From contig NZ_CP109796.1 in NCBI RefSeq assembly GCF_038725785.1, positions 4,030,001-4,094,000 on the forward strand: 64,000 nt of DNA, in the 5' to 3' direction. Below, in pieces: positions 17,539-28,556 of this stretch. This DNA comes from Termitidicoccus mucosus (GTDB taxonomy: Bacteria; Verrucomicrobiota; Verrucomicrobiia; Opitutales; Opitutaceae). The first letter of the stretch is position 1. Each line of letters starts with the position of its first letter. The notes below the pieces were generated by a model. That model did not search any database. It was not told where the DNA came from and worked only from the letters and a program-made list of their open reading frames with translations. The position numbers and the translations under genes were made by a program.

Positions 17539-18837
17539 ATGGGGCTTCAAATTTTTCGAGACGCCACCGTGACCACTGTTGATTGCATTGATGTTCCTTT
17601 GTTTGCCAATCGCGCCGATGCGCTGGGGCGCGCCAGCGGCGAGCTTTTGCCCGCGCCGCTCGAATCCGAAATCCGGCGAATTTACGAGCGGAGCCCGCTT
17701 TACGGGGCGCGGTTCCCGTTGCACGAGGAGCCGTTGCAGTGGGGGTGCTACCGGGAGATCCCGGCACTTTCGAAGCAGGAAATCGTCGAGCGCGGCCACA
17801 CGGCGTTTTTTGATGATTACCGTTTGGTGGAGCGCGGGTTGCAGGAGAAGCGGTTTGAGTATGAATCGACCTCCGGCACTACGGCGGGGCCGATGACGGT
17901 CATCATGGAGGAGGGTTGGTGGGACGCGCAGACGCGGCGCGCCTACCGGGCGCATCCGCTGCTGGCGCCGTTTGCGGACAAACCGCACCGGAAGTGCGTG
18001 CTGGCGCCGGTGGGGTGTTCGTCGAATCTCTGCCCGTATGAGGATCATCCGTTCCCGCACCGGTATTTCGACGGGACGGTTTATCTCAACTTGAGCAGCG
18101 ACCCGTTTGTGTTTCCCGAGAGCGAGTGGGACCGGATCGTGGTGGAGTTGCAGGCGGTGCAGCCGGATATTCTGGAGGGCGAGCCGGTTTATTTGTCGCT
18201 GCTGGCGCGGGCGGCGCGGAAGCGCGGGGTCAGCGTGCCGAGCATCAAGGTGGTCATCCTGACCTACGGGAAGGCGAGCTTGCAGCACAGCCAGCGGGTG
18301 GCGGAGGTGTTTCCCGCGCCGCAGGTGGACCTGTATGGCTCGACCGAGGCGGGTTACCTTTTTGTGGGCGAGGCGTTTAAGGACGACTCGCGCGTGATTG
18401 ACGAGAACGCCTTCGTGGAACTCGCGCCGTGGCGCGGGGCGGCGGATGTGTTTCAGATTTACGTGACGACGCGGGGGCGCGAGGCGATGCCGCTGTTGCG
18501 CTACTATACGGGCGACATCGTGCGGCGGATGCCCACGGGCGGGTTCCGGCTGCTGGGACGGGAGCGGGATTTGTTTTTCCGCGAGGACGGCGCGGTGGTG
18601 TCGGCCTCGGAAATCGACGCGGCCATCCCGGCGGAGTTCCGCTGCTGGCATCACAGCCTCGTGCAGACGGGCGAATCGCGCTGGGATTTCCACTACGTGG
18701 CGGACGATACCGCGCCGGAATCGCTGGCGGGGCGAATCGCGGAAGTGCTTGGCGGGCGGACGCGGGTGAATGCGTTCCGGCGCCGCTCCATCACGCCGGC
18801 GGCGAGTGGAAAATTCAGTCTCCTTAAGCCCCTCTGA
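17539..18837 (+). CDS. Adenylate-forming enzyme, phenylacetate-CoA ligase (PaaK) family
   Basis: A 432-residue member of the PaaK/F390-synthetase-like branch of the ANL superfamily. The phosphate-binding loop is YESTSGTTAGPM, the adenine-pocket motif is LYGSTEAGY and the ATP/ribose motif is YYTGDIVRRM, followed by GFRLLGRERDLFF and a small C-terminal domain. Members activate a carboxylate with ATP, often passing it to CoA or an amine. True phenylacetate catabolism genes are absent nearby, so the substrate is open; such stand-alone enzymes often serve secondary or cell-envelope pathways. The gene is divergent from aspS and is followed by the sdh operon after a 200-bp gap. Confidence 0.8.
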   Translation: MGLQIFRDATVTTVDCIDVPLFANRADALGRASGELLPAPLESEIRRIYERSPLYGARFPLHEEPLQWGCYREIPALSKQEIVERGHTAFFDDYRLVERGLQEKRFEYESTSGTTAGPMTVIMEEGWWDAQTRRAYRAHPLLAPFADKPHRKCVLAPVGCSSNLCPYEDHPFPHRYFDGTVYLNLSSDPFVFPESEWDRIVVELQAVQPDILEGEPVYLSLLARAARKRGVSVPSIKVVILTYGKASLQHSQRVAEVFPAPQVDLYGSTEAGYLFVGEAFKDDSRVIDENAFVELAPWRGAADVFQIYVTTRGREAMPLLRYYTGDIVRRMPTGGFRLLGRERDLFFREDGAVVSASEIDAAIPAEFRCWHHSLVQTGESRWDFHYVADDTAPESLAGRIAEVLGGRTRVNAFRRRSITPAASGKFSLLKPL

Positions 18838-19038
18838 AATTGAGACGCTGTCTCTTTGATGTATTTCTAATCTTCTGTGAGATTTAAGTTTGCCTACTAA
18901 TACCCCTCCGCCTGTTATTCTCAAAACGATGCCCTTTACTTGAGAAGGCGGTAGCGTTTACGAACGCAGTGTGCGCGTTTATGCGTCGCACTTGGCATTT
19001 GTTTTTTTCACCACATCAGACACCACAAACACCCTGCG

Positions 19039-19857
19039 ATGAAATCCATCGTCAACTTGTTCAAATCTTCCATCGGCCGAAAATTTCTCATGGCCCTGAC
19101 CGGCCTCGTGCTGGTGGGCTTTGTAGCGGGCCACTTGGTCGGCAATTTGCAGATCTTCTCCCATCCGGACAAGATCAACGGCTACGCGCACTTCCTCCAG
19201 TCGCTCGGGCCCGCGCTTTGGGGCATCCGGGCGTTTCTGCTCCTGTGCGTGGTCATCCACGTGTGGGCTGCGCTCACGCTCATGATTGAGAGCAAGGCCG
19301 CCCGCGGTCCCGAGAAATACGGGGTGCACAAGTGGCTTCAGGCCGCCTTCGCGTCGCGCTACATGCGCCTGACCGGCCTCGTGGTGCTGGCCTTTATCGT
19401 TTACCACATCCTCCATTTCACCGTCGGCGTCGCGCAGCACGCCACCTTCAAGACCCAGCTCGCCGAATACACGATGCACGACGGCTTCCACCTGCTCGGC
19501 TTCCCCATCGTCGACGCCGGCCAGCATGTGCATGATGTTTACAGCATGGTGTTTCTCGGGTTCATGAACCCGTGGGTGTCGGCCTTTTACATCGTGGCCG
19601 TCGGCTTGCTCACGCTGCATCTCCTGCACGGCATCGACTCGCTCTTCCAGACCTTCGGCTGGCGCAATCACCGATGGTCCTGCTGCCTGCGAAAACTCGT
19701 CGCCCTCTTCTGCCTCGTGTATTTCCTCGGCAACCTCGCCATTCCCGGCTCCATCCTCACCGGCCTCGTGAAACCCGCGCCGGGCACCACCGCCGCGCTG
19801 GTTTGCGCCGCCGGCGGCCCGGCCTGCTGCTCCGCCGGCCACGCCGGCGCGAAGTAA
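19039..19857 (+). CDS. sdhC: Succinate dehydrogenase cytochrome b subunit
   Basis: A 272-residue membrane anchor of the single-subunit, probably di-heme type (five helices) found with the Bacteroides/Verrucomicrobia class of succinate:quinone oxidoreductase. The N-terminus [20 protein letters not shown] with [10 protein letters not shown] is characteristic. Histidines suited to heme ligation occur in [20 protein letters not shown] and LHLLHGI. It passes electrons from SdhB to quinone in the inner membrane. The C-terminus is extended with a Cys-rich tail (about the last 30 residues) of unknown use. It is the first gene of the sdhCAB operon, 52 bp before sdhA. Confidence 0.95.
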   Translation: MKSIVNLFKSSIGRKFLMALTGLVLVGFVAGHLVGNLQIFSHPDKINGYAHFLQSLGPALWGIRAFLLLCVVIHVWAALTLMIESKAARGPEKYGVHKWLQAAFASRYMRLTGLVVLAFIVYHILHFTVGVAQHATFKTQLAEYTMHDGFHLLGFPIVDAGQHVHDVYSMVFLGFMNPWVSAFYIVAVGLLTLHLLHGIDSLFQTFGWRNHRWSCCLRKLVALFCLVYFLGNLAIPGSILTGLVKPAPGTTAALVCAAGGPACCSAGHAGAK

Positions 19858-19909
19858 ACCCGGCCAATCCACTCACCACCCAACCCATTCCCGAACACCT
19901 TTTCCCGCC

Positions 19910-21835
<1,926 letters not shown>

Positions 21836-21868
21836 TCAGCGAACCGCAGCCCTTTACCAACCACTACC

Positions 21869-22678
21869 ATGGTCGCCGAAAATTCCACCAAGAACATCTC
21901 CGTCACCCTGCGCGTCTGGCGCCAGGCCGGCCCCGCCGAGCCCGGCAAGTTCGTCGAATACCAAGCGAAGAACTGCAACCCCAACATGTCCTTCCTTGAA
22001 ATGCTCGACGTCGTGAACGACGAGCTCGTGCACGCCGGCGAGGAGCCCATCGCCTTTGCGCACGACTGCCGCGAAGGCATCTGCGGCACCTGCTCGCTCG
22101 TCATCGACGGCAAGCCGCACGGCCCGCACAAGGGCATCGCCTCCTGCCAGACCTACATGCGCAGCTTCGCCGACGGCGCGGTCATCACCGTCGAGCCCTT
22201 CCGCGCGAAACCCTTCCCGGTCATCAAGGACCTCGTCACCGACCGCTCGGCCTTCGACAAGATCCAGCAGTCCGGCGGCTTCATCAGCATCCGCACCGGC
22301 GCGGCGCCCGACGCCAACTCCATCCCCGTGCCGAAGGACAACGCCGAGCTCGCGATGGACGCCGCCGCGTGCATCGGCTGCGGCGCCTGCGTGGCCGCCT
22401 GCAAGAACGCCAGCGCCATGCTCTTCGTCGCGGCGAAAGTCTCCCAGTTCGCCCTGCTTCCCCAAGGCCAGCCCGAGCGCGCCAAGCGCGTCCTCGCCAT
22501 GGTGGGCAAGATGGACGAGCTCGGCTTCGGCAGCTGCACCAACCAATACGAATGCAGCGCCGCGTGCCCGAAGCAGATCAGCCACGACTTCATCGCGCGC
22601 CTGAATCGCGAATACATCAAGGCCACCTTCAGCACCGCCTTCAAGCCCGTGAGCGAGGCCGGCGGCGGCGCGGGCTGA
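21869..22678 (+). CDS. sdhB: Succinate dehydrogenase/fumarate reductase iron-sulfur subunit
   Basis: A 269-residue iron-sulfur protein linking SdhA to the cytochrome b subunit. The plant-type [2Fe-2S] ligands lie in [11 protein letters not shown], the [4Fe-4S] ligands in [17 protein letters not shown], and the last cluster ligands in CSAACPKQI. The N-terminal [11 protein letters not shown] start and the wider spacing are typical of the Bacteroidetes/Verrucomicrobia type rather than the E. coli type. It is the last gene of sdhCAB and is followed by a clear hairpin terminator that also faces the incoming minus-strand defence operon. Confidence 0.96.
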   Translation: MVAENSTKNISVTLRVWRQAGPAEPGKFVEYQAKNCNPNMSFLEMLDVVNDELVHAGEEPIAFAHDCREGICGTCSLVIDGKPHGPHKGIASCQTYMRSFADGAVITVEPFRAKPFPVIKDLVTDRSAFDKIQQSGGFISIRTGAAPDANSIPVPKDNAELAMDAAACIGCGACVAACKNASAMLFVAAKVSQFALLPQGQPERAKRVLAMVGKMDELGFGSCTNQYECSAACPKQISHDFIARLNREYIKATFSTAFKPVSEAGGGAG

Positions 22679-22725
22679 AGCGGTACGGGCCGCCAGCCCG
22701 TGGTTCCGCAGCACACCTCTCACCC

Positions 22726-22756
22726 AAGCGCGCCGCAAACCCGGCGCGCTTTTTAT
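22726..22756 (+). terminator. Rho-independent terminator at the end of sdhCAB
   Basis: A 9-bp stem (AAGCGCGCC at 22726-22734 with GGCGCGCTT at 22743-22751) and an eight-base loop are followed by a T-rich tail at 22750-22757. It lies about 50 bp after sdhB and overlaps the end of the minus-strand vsr gene by a few bases, so it may work in both directions. Confidence 0.75.
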
Positions 22757-23169
22757 TGAGGCAACCCCGTCCTCTTGAATTTTGCCAGCAGCCGCCCTTC
22801 GTTTTTTCGCGCCAACTCATGCTCCCAGATGCGCATCACGTGCCAGCCCTTCGCGCGCAACGTCCGATTCACTTCCTTGTCGCGCGCTTTGTTGCGCTTG
22901 ATCTTCTCGCGCCAAAACTTCGCATTGCTGGCCGGCTGCGTGCCGTGGCGCGGACAGCCGTGCCAGAAACAGCCGTCGACAAACACCGCCAGCCTCAACG
23001 TGCGAAACACAAAATCCGGTTTTCCGAAAAGCGGAATGCCGCGCCGCCATCCGCAAATGCGATGCGCGTGAAAAAATGCAATGAGCCGCAGTTCGGTGCC
23101 CTTGTTGCCCGAGCCGCGTATTCGCGCCATCACGGCGGAGCGTTCTGCCTTGGTATAAATGTCTGGCAT
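22753..23169 (-). CDS. vsr: Very-short-patch-repair (Vsr-type) endonuclease
   Basis: A 138-residue protein from the ATG at 23169 (MPDIYTKAERS), which aligns with the normal Vsr start. Landmarks are SAVMARIRGSGNKGTELRL, the catalytic aspartate in GKPDFVF, FVDGCFWHGCP with the histidine and cysteine of the zinc/active site, the FWREKIKRNKARD segment and the final GWHVMRIWEHEL. Vsr enzymes nick next to T:G mismatches left by deamination of 5-methylcytosine. It starts 32 bp after the cytosine methyltransferase on the same strand, the usual partner. In GHKL-ATPase-linked loci a Vsr-fold protein may instead serve as the restriction nuclease, so both roles are possible here. Confidence 0.92.
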   Translation of the reverse strand: MPDIYTKAERSAVMARIRGSGNKGTELRLIAFFHAHRICGWRRGIPLFGKPDFVFRTLRLAVFVDGCFWHGCPRHGTQPASNAKFWREKIKRNKARDKEVNRTLRAKGWHVMRIWEHELARKNEGRLLAKFKRTGLPQ

Positions 23170-23201
23170 AGTGCTTAGGTGCTTGTTTCTGAATCCAATC
23201 C

Positions 23202-24734
23202 TCAAGAATTTGCCACAAAAAGTCGGGCAACAATACGGGCAATTTGATATGCAAGCAAAGGGGGCACGGCGTTGCCGACTTGATGGTATTGCGCAGTGCG
23301 TGGCCCTTCGAAAAAATAATTATCTGGGAATGTCTGTAACCGCGCTGCTTCTCGCACAGTCAGGCTACGACATTGAGCAGGATCATAGTGAATGAAATAA
23401 TGTCCATCTTTGGAAATATGCGAAGTGATGGTTGTGGATGGACGACGACGGCGTTGGACTCGGAAGCGATCATTAAACATGGCTCCGGTGATGGCTTCAT
23501 CAACATTTTCATGGTCAGGCAGAAGTTCGGATGGAAAATGCTCCAAGCTGGGTGTTTGATTCATTAGCCGAGCAAACTGTGCGGCAAAAAGATAACGATG
23601 TAAGTCCTCCCGAATGTGGCCGCGTGTGACGTGATTACAGAAGCCCTTGAGCTTTGGATCGCGCAACCAAGTTTTTGCAAACTTTGGCGCAGGAGTTCCG
23701 GTAACAAATTCGCTGCCGCGCTGTAGTTTATCGCTCATGTTGCTCAATACCTTTTTGATGGCCCACCGTAAAGCAGGGGTCACGGCAGATTCAGCCAAGG
23801 CAGATGATCCGGCGAGTGCCCGAATGGCGGCGAGCCAGTTTTCTCCACTGTCATCCTCTTTGGACAATCCGCTGCGCAAACGTGGAAGGTCACTGATGGC
23901 TTTTTCAATGGGAATTTGTTTTTTTGCTCGGCGCAATATGTCAGGTATGTGCGGCCAGTCAGAGCGTATGCCAAGCAGGATGACGCGATGGCGGGCTTGC
24001 GGAATGCCATATTCTTCCGCCCGGACGACGAAATTCTGCGGCGGGATTTCGCCCAGCAGATCAGGTTGATTGCACACCAACGAAAACAACTTGTAACCCA
24101 ATGGTACTGCTTGATTCGCCTCGGGAACAGCTTTCAGCGGTTCGGAAAGATCTCCCCTGATTTTTTGAAAGATACCTGCCTCGTTCACGGTGGCGGACAA
24201 CATGCCCTTAACATTTTCCATTACGAACACAGGCGGTCGGTGCATGGCTAGGATACGAAGGTATTGCTGATAGAGCAGATGCTTTTCGTCAGAGGCGAAT
24301 GTTGGATCATTTTTTCGCCGTGAACGGCCTACAAGGGAATATGCCTGACAAGGCGGCCCTCCGATAAGAACCCAATCTTTGGATTGGCCAATGGTATCGC
24401 GTATTCGTTTGTCCACGGTTTCAGAAGAAAAATTTTTTGAACCCAATTCCGCGTGCCATGCTTCACGTCTGGCGTTTTCCGCTTCATCGGAGAATTTTTC
24501 GAATAGAGCTTCTCGTGAAATTAAGCCGGACAGGCGTTGATAATATTCTGAAGGGGCTTGCTTATCCGGGAATTGGCGAAAAAAAGCACGCAGTTCAAGT
24601 GTTTGATGGGCAAGCGGATCTTTTTCAATGGACAGGCCAATCTTGAACACAGCTATTCCTTGGTGCCGGAACGCAGAAAAGCCTTCACCCAAGCCACCAG
24701 GTCCGGCAAATAGATCGATTATTGGAATGGGCAT
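23202..24734 (-). CDS. dcm: DNA (cytosine-5-)-methyltransferase
   Basis: A 510-residue C5 methyltransferase. The conserved motifs appear in order: motif I IDLFAGPGGLGEGF, motif IV GGPPCQAYS with catalytic Cys near residue 129, motif VI VFVMENVKG, motif VIII QARHRV and motif X QVGNAVPPLLAYQIA. The target-recognition region between VIII and IX is long and unlike M.HpaII-type proteins I know, so the recognition site is unknown. It belongs to a five-gene minus-strand run with the GHKL ATPase (26276-28204) upstream and vsr downstream. Base composition is clearly lower in GC than in sdh or ppk2 on either side, suggesting transfer. The likely role is self-protection in a restriction-like defence system. 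Confidence 0.95.
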   Translation of the reverse strand: MPIPIIDLFAGPGGLGEGFSAFRHQGIAVFKIGLSIEKDPLAHQTLELRAFFRQFPDKQAPSEYYQRLSGLISREALFEKFSDEAENARREAWHAELGSKNFSSETVDKRIRDTIGQSKDWVLIGGPPCQAYSLVGRSRRKNDPTFASDEKHLLYQQYLRILAMHRPPVFVMENVKGMLSATVNEAGIFQKIRGDLSEPLKAVPEANQAVPLGYKLFSLVCNQPDLLGEIPPQNFVVRAEEYGIPQARHRVILLGIRSDWPHIPDILRRAKKQIPIEKAISDLPRLRSGLSKEDDSGENWLAAIRALAGSSALAESAVTPALRWAIKKVLSNMSDKLQRGSEFVTGTPAPKFAKTWLRDPKLKGFCNHVTRGHIREDLHRYLFAAQFARLMNQTPSLEHFPSELLPDHENVDEAITGAMFNDRFRVQRRRRPSTTITSHISKDGHYFIHYDPAQCRSLTVREAARLQTFPDNYFFEGPRTAQYHQVGNAVPPLLAYQIARIVARLFVANS

Positions 24735-24790
24735 GAGAGGGGCATGCTAGCGCGCCGTTTATTTAGTGCGCGAGCATAACTGGAGCCTGC

Positions 24791-25516
24791 TTAGGCTGAC
24801 TTTGTCTTGAACCGATCGAATTCCTTTGGCAGCAGCCGCAGAATTTCGTCAGCACTCATGCCATAAAGATACCAAGTGAGATCGAGCTGGTTGACCAGAT
24901 CTGCCAGCCGGCGGGCAGCTCCTTTGACGCTTGACCCCGCACCACGACGGAAATTTCCCTTTTCATGGTCATAATAGAGTTTGGTGGCTACTTCAGCCAT
25001 GGCTGGATTGGTAACGAGTTCCTTTCTGGCCGCGAGCTGCTCGGCTATTTCGCCGGGCTTCCATAACGGATTACAAAGATAGGCAAGTGCGCGCTCTGGA
25101 TTATCGTCATGAGCGCGAACGATGAGGAATGGCCCAAGAAGCAGGTGGCGGTAAAAACGCTGAAAATTGTCAACTTGTGGAATAAGACGCTCAAATGCCA
25201 TGACTTTTCGTGAGCCATGTCCATCTGCAGGACACACTTGATCGAAAAAGAACAATGTCAGCCATCCCCAAAGTCCTGCATCGCGTTCAGGGCGCTGGAC
25301 ATCAGATTTCTCAAGCAAATTATGGAGATATTTTCCTGCTTCCAAGCGGTTTGTGAAATCATGAGCATCGACATGAACATCAGTTTTGACGACTTCTGTC
25401 AGAGAATCGTCTTCCAGCAACTCCCGGGGCGGTAAAAGCACTGGATTCGAGGCAAGATTGTTTCGGTAATCAATGAATGCGTTCAATCCTGTTGAATTAA
25501 ATCGGCGCAATATCAT
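24791..25516 (-). CDS. Unrecognised protein of the GHKL-ATPase/Dcm operon (241 aa)
   Basis: A 241-residue soluble protein with no signal peptide or membrane segment. The start ATG overlaps the stop of the upstream 259-residue gene (ATGA), indicating translational coupling. It is predicted mostly helical, with recognisable conserved-looking blocks FYRHLLLGPFLIVRAHDDNP, NPLWKPGEIAEQLAARKEL and a C-terminal SADEILRLLPKEFDRFK. I do not recognise a nuclease motif. Because it sits between an ATPase and a DNA methyltransferase, it may be a structural or DNA-sensing part of the defence complex, but that is context only. Dcm follows after 56 bp. Confidence 0.85.
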   Translation of the reverse strand: MILRRFNSTGLNAFIDYRNNLASNPVLLPPRELLEDDSLTEVVKTDVHVDAHDFTNRLEAGKYLHNLLEKSDVQRPERDAGLWGWLTLFFFDQVCPADGHGSRKVMAFERLIPQVDNFQRFYRHLLLGPFLIVRAHDDNPERALAYLCNPLWKPGEIAEQLAARKELVTNPAMAEVATKLYYDHEKGNFRRGAGSSVKGAARRLADLVNQLDLTWYLYGMSADEILRLLPKEFDRFKTKSA

Positions 25517-26292
25517 TTATTGTCCTCCTCATTCATGGCGAGTTCGAGCGTTTCGCGTATTTTATGGTGTCTTGAGAAGGCGGCGACCGCAGAATCGATC
25601 CATATTTCCCGATCATCACGATCTCCCACGTGGGGCAGCGGTTCCATGCCCCCTAGATTTCGAGCAAATTTAACCCAATCGGCCTTCCAGCCTTCATCTT
25701 CGTCTTCGTCCGTGTATTCGTTTTTTGGGTCAAGCAGCACCTTGGTTAGCATTTGCCGCATTACTTCTGGATAAACGAGTGCAATAAAATAAGGCGAGCG
25801 CGTCATCGCCTTCCAAGTGGGGCGTGCGTCCCTGTTTACAAGAAGCTTTGGGGGATCACTTTCCAAATCAAGTTTCCACAGGAGCTGGTCAAGGGTGTCG
25901 GGTTCGGGCGTGATGAGTGGCCGCCGAAGGTCGTCCACATCACCGGTCTTCACGTAACGGAGCCCATCCGCCTCGGCTACAAGCTTATTATGCTCGGCCC
26001 CTTGGCACATCACAACTCGCACGCGAAACAATATTCCTTCTGCTCCATCAAATTCAGTCAATCGACGATCCGCCGCTGGACGCAGAAGAGAAATCGTTCC
26101 CCACCTAAATTGCATCCAGAGATTTTGGCGATGGGCTTCAACCCATACTTCTGCGTTATGGGGAAACTTATACGAAGTGATCCGTTGCAGATCTGCATCG
26201 AAAACCCAAATGCCGGCTTCTTCACGCAGGCGAATGGAAATATCCTGCCGTTTGATTACACGGCGTTGGGTGTAGTTAAACGTCCGTTTCAT
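25513..26292 (-). CDS. Unrecognised protein of the GHKL-ATPase/Dcm operon (259 aa)
   Basis: A 259-residue soluble protein. Its start lies 17 bp inside the 3' end of the ATPase gene and its stop overlaps the next start by four bases, so it is tightly coupled on both sides. The N-terminal half looks beta-rich (QRRVIKRQDISIRLREEAG, RNLW/WMQFRWGTISLLRP style strands). The C-terminal half is helical, with a very acidic linker (YTDEDEDEGW). No catalytic motif is evident to me. The tight coupling implies a stoichiometric partner of the GHKL ATPase. Function is unknown. Confidence 0.85.
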   Translation of the reverse strand: MKRTFNYTQRRVIKRQDISIRLREEAGIWVFDADLQRITSYKFPHNAEVWVEAHRQNLWMQFRWGTISLLRPAADRRLTEFDGAEGILFRVRVVMCQGAEHNKLVAEADGLRYVKTGDVDDLRRPLITPEPDTLDQLLWKLDLESDPPKLLVNRDARPTWKAMTRSPYFIALVYPEVMRQMLTKVLLDPKNEYTDEDEDEGWKADWVKFARNLGGMEPLPHVGDRDDREIWIDSAVAAFSRHHKIRETLELAMNEEDNK

Positions 26293-28204
26293 TGGTATGT
26301 TTCAGTTCGATTGCGCGTACAACGAGATCGCGATTGCGGTCGAATCCCGACACGCCAAACGCAAAGTCTGGCTGTTTGATTTCCAGTTCGATGGTATTAT
26401 CGCTGTTGTCCTTCCATGACACACCGATGGGTTTGGGTTCAAGACGCAAGGGTGATCGTAGAAATTGAAAGTCATCTGGCGACCAGCGTTTGATGGCATT
26501 ACCTCGGCGAACGGCATACCCCACTTCGATTCGCATCCTGATGGGAAATATACTGGGAGGCGCGTTACCAGCAATAATTTGGAAACCGTCAGCCGACTTT
26601 CGAATATCAAAGCGTCGAAGTTTGGGCTTTGGGATGTCGGGATTATCGTCCGGGCCGGGCGTCGGTGCGCCGGGCTTTGGCTTTGTTTTTTTTTCCACAA
26701 CGCTGCTATCATCGGCAGGTAGAAAGAAATGATCGATAAGAAGTGTTGGGTCTCCCTTTCTGTCCGCAGCGTGCAGTCGCTGAACAATTTCATAAACACT
26801 GCGAGTCACAAATCGGATGGTGTCAGCACCGTAAACATAACGATTGTGAAATTTCGGCGAGTCCTTTTGCCATTGAGTATGGTTCACTCCTTCGGCATCG
26901 CCGAGCAAACCTGCAATCGGACGACGATCAACGACAACCAGCGAGCGACTGTTGCCGATGACTGGTGAACGAATGTCGGTGATGACTATTCCATCGCGAA
27001 GAAATATCGTGCGATGTCCGTGGTCGCGGCATGGCATAAAGAATACACGGAAACAGGATGCCTGCTCTGTTGCATCCTTTGCTTTTGGTCGCACCTGAAT
27101 GGGGACTTCAACGGCAAATCGCTGGCCTGTTTCGATGTGTTTCTTGAGCTCGGCCAAAATATCTTCCGGCAGAAGCTCAGCAGCGCATTTTCCCCAGTTT
27201 GGACATTTCTCTGTTGTCGGCGGCAGTTTGACAACCTGCTCTGCCTTCACAAAGGCGGCCCATGCAGCAAAATCAATAACAGCAGCCTCGTTTATTGGGA
27301 GCAAATCCCTGTGCAGCATCACTGTTTCGGCATTGAATGTCCATGAGCCTTCCGGCGCTTCAAGTTCGACGACAAGTTCACCTTGAAGAATAGGCCAGAA
27401 AAAATTACGAACAATACCACGACGAATATCGTCCGAATTCATCCGCTCATCAACCCATGGCACTACGAGCGAAAGCCCTTTCTCAAGGTTTCGGTTAAGC
27501 TGAAATGCTTGGACAAATTGATTCAAAAAAGATTCTTCAATGACAGGGGTAACGGGACGATCTGTATTTTCCTGCAAACCAAACCATCCATCGGGATCAT
27601 AATCATCATTTTCGATGGTTCGTGAGCGAATGACAGCGGATCCCATCAACACACGGTTTGGCTCATCGGTCCTCACTGTCAGGCCAAAGACCGTATTAAC
27701 GAGGCTGGCGGTAGGAAAAACCTGTTTACCGATGCCCCATCGGCCAAGGCTATCACCTGTCTTGGATGAACGTCCTTCCGCTCTGAAAAAGCTCCAGAAT
27801 GCATTTTTTGTTGAATCCTCCAAGCGCCACGCTTCCACATCTCCATCCAAGCCCGTTGTGCCGAGGTCTTCGAAAACAAAATAACCCGGAACGGTTTTGA
27901 AGACGGAATTGCTATTTGTTGATTGGATGCCGGATTCAAAGTGCTTTTCTGCTCCAGCGAAAAGCGAGTGAAGCATGCTTTTCGCGTTACCTGTCGCCTG
28001 CGGCACCAAGCGTATCCGGATTCGCACATCCCGAACGCCAGAGGTCATGTCAGCGGCATCAATGGAATTTTGTATGGCCTCGCGCACAAGCGCCTCGCTC
28101 AGATTTTCCAAGCTTTCCGCAGTGAAAAACGCATCGTTTGTAGAGTCTCTCATGCGGTCACATGGACGCCGCCGATTAAAATGCCAAGAAGGGGTGGAAA
28201 GCAT
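26276..28204 (-). CDS. GHKL-type ATPase (MutL/Hsp90/MORC-like) of a restriction-like defence operon
   Basis: A 642-residue protein with a Bergerat-fold ATP site at the N-terminus. The N-box is REAIQNSIDA (Glu42, Asn46), the G1 box is FEDLGTTGLDG (Asp113, Gly115) and the G2 lid is LGRWGIGKQ (about 153-161). The middle holds an S5-like and transducer region, and a Pro/Lys-rich linker (KTKPKPGAPTPGPDDNP) near residue 510 leads to a separate C-terminal beta-rich domain. The start at 28204 keeps the SWHFNRRR opening; an internal ATG at 28153 is possible. Such ATPases occur beside Dcm and Vsr in predicted restriction-modification loci related to eukaryotic MORC. It is the first gene of the five-gene operon. 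Confidence 0.88.
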   Translation of the reverse strand: MLSTPSWHFNRRRPCDRMRDSTNDAFFTAESLENLSEALVREAIQNSIDAADMTSGVRDVRIRIRLVPQATGNAKSMLHSLFAGAEKHFESGIQSTNSNSVFKTVPGYFVFEDLGTTGLDGDVEAWRLEDSTKNAFWSFFRAEGRSSKTGDSLGRWGIGKQVFPTASLVNTVFGLTVRTDEPNRVLMGSAVIRSRTIENDDYDPDGWFGLQENTDRPVTPVIEESFLNQFVQAFQLNRNLEKGLSLVVPWVDERMNSDDIRRGIVRNFFWPILQGELVVELEAPEGSWTFNAETVMLHRDLLPINEAAVIDFAAWAAFVKAEQVVKLPPTTEKCPNWGKCAAELLPEDILAELKKHIETGQRFAVEVPIQVRPKAKDATEQASCFRVFFMPCRDHGHRTIFLRDGIVITDIRSPVIGNSRSLVVVDRRPIAGLLGDAEGVNHTQWQKDSPKFHNRYVYGADTIRFVTRSVYEIVQRLHAADRKGDPTLLIDHFFLPADDSSVVEKKTKPKPGAPTPGPDDNPDIPKPKLRRFDIRKSADGFQIIAGNAPPSIFPIRMRIEVGYAVRRGNAIKRWSPDDFQFLRSPLRLEPKPIGVSWKDNSDNTIELEIKQPDFAFGVSGFDRNRDLVVRAIELKHTNETDV

Positions 28205-28556
28205 GGAATGAAACGAGAATTATGTTTTCAGATACATTGGTTAAGCTTACATGGATAATGTTAACTTTGACGTTTGATCAATGAGGGTACAACTCAAAAT
28301 CGTGTCAGTTTGCCCAATAGGGTGTAACCGGAAGTGGTGTCAAACATGGGCGAGACGCCCATGCTACTCGATCTGACGGCTTCGCCGTCCACGGGCAGGA
28401 TGCGCCCGTGCCACTCAACCTTGACTCCACTTCCGGCTGCATCCTCGCGGGAGAACCGGGAATCCGGACGGTTTATCATCCACGGACGCCGGTCGCATCG
28501 TGAGGCACGACCGCTCCACGTTCACGGGCTACAGAGACAGCCGGGCAGGGCCGCGT
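28205..28556. other. Intergenic region upstream of the defence operon, with a palindromic repeat
   Basis: This gap lies between the GHKL ATPase start (28204, minus) and the end of the minus-strand ppk2-type gene at 28557. It should contain the operon promoter in the AT-rich part at 28205-28320. The stretch 28328-28436 is a nested palindrome listed separately. A short minus-strand frame there (28294-28479) is only the translation of that repeat. Confidence 0.5.
28328..28436. repeat. Nested palindromic repeat (GTGVPPV/MGVSPM-type element)
   Basis: The outer arms CCGGAAGTGGTGTCAA (28328-28343) and TTGACTCCACTTCCGG (28421-28436) pair with one mismatch. They enclose three hairpins: CATGGGCGAGACGCCCATG (28345-28363), GACGGCTTCGCCGTC (28375-28389) and one with CACGGGC/GCCCGTG arms (28390-28410). 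The minus-strand translation gives HGRILPVDGEAV and MGVSPM, the same peptides seen in frame inside cdiA. Confidence 0.85.

Noticed and set aside
18842-18857. Hairpin GAGAC-GCT-GTCTC-TTT after the adenylate-forming enzyme gene
   Set aside because: The five-base-pair stem and three Ts are too weak to call a terminator.
28294-28479. Short minus-strand frame encoding WHGRILPVDGEAV and MGVSPM
   Set aside because: It is the translation of the palindromic repeat at 28328-28436 and has no start context or domain.
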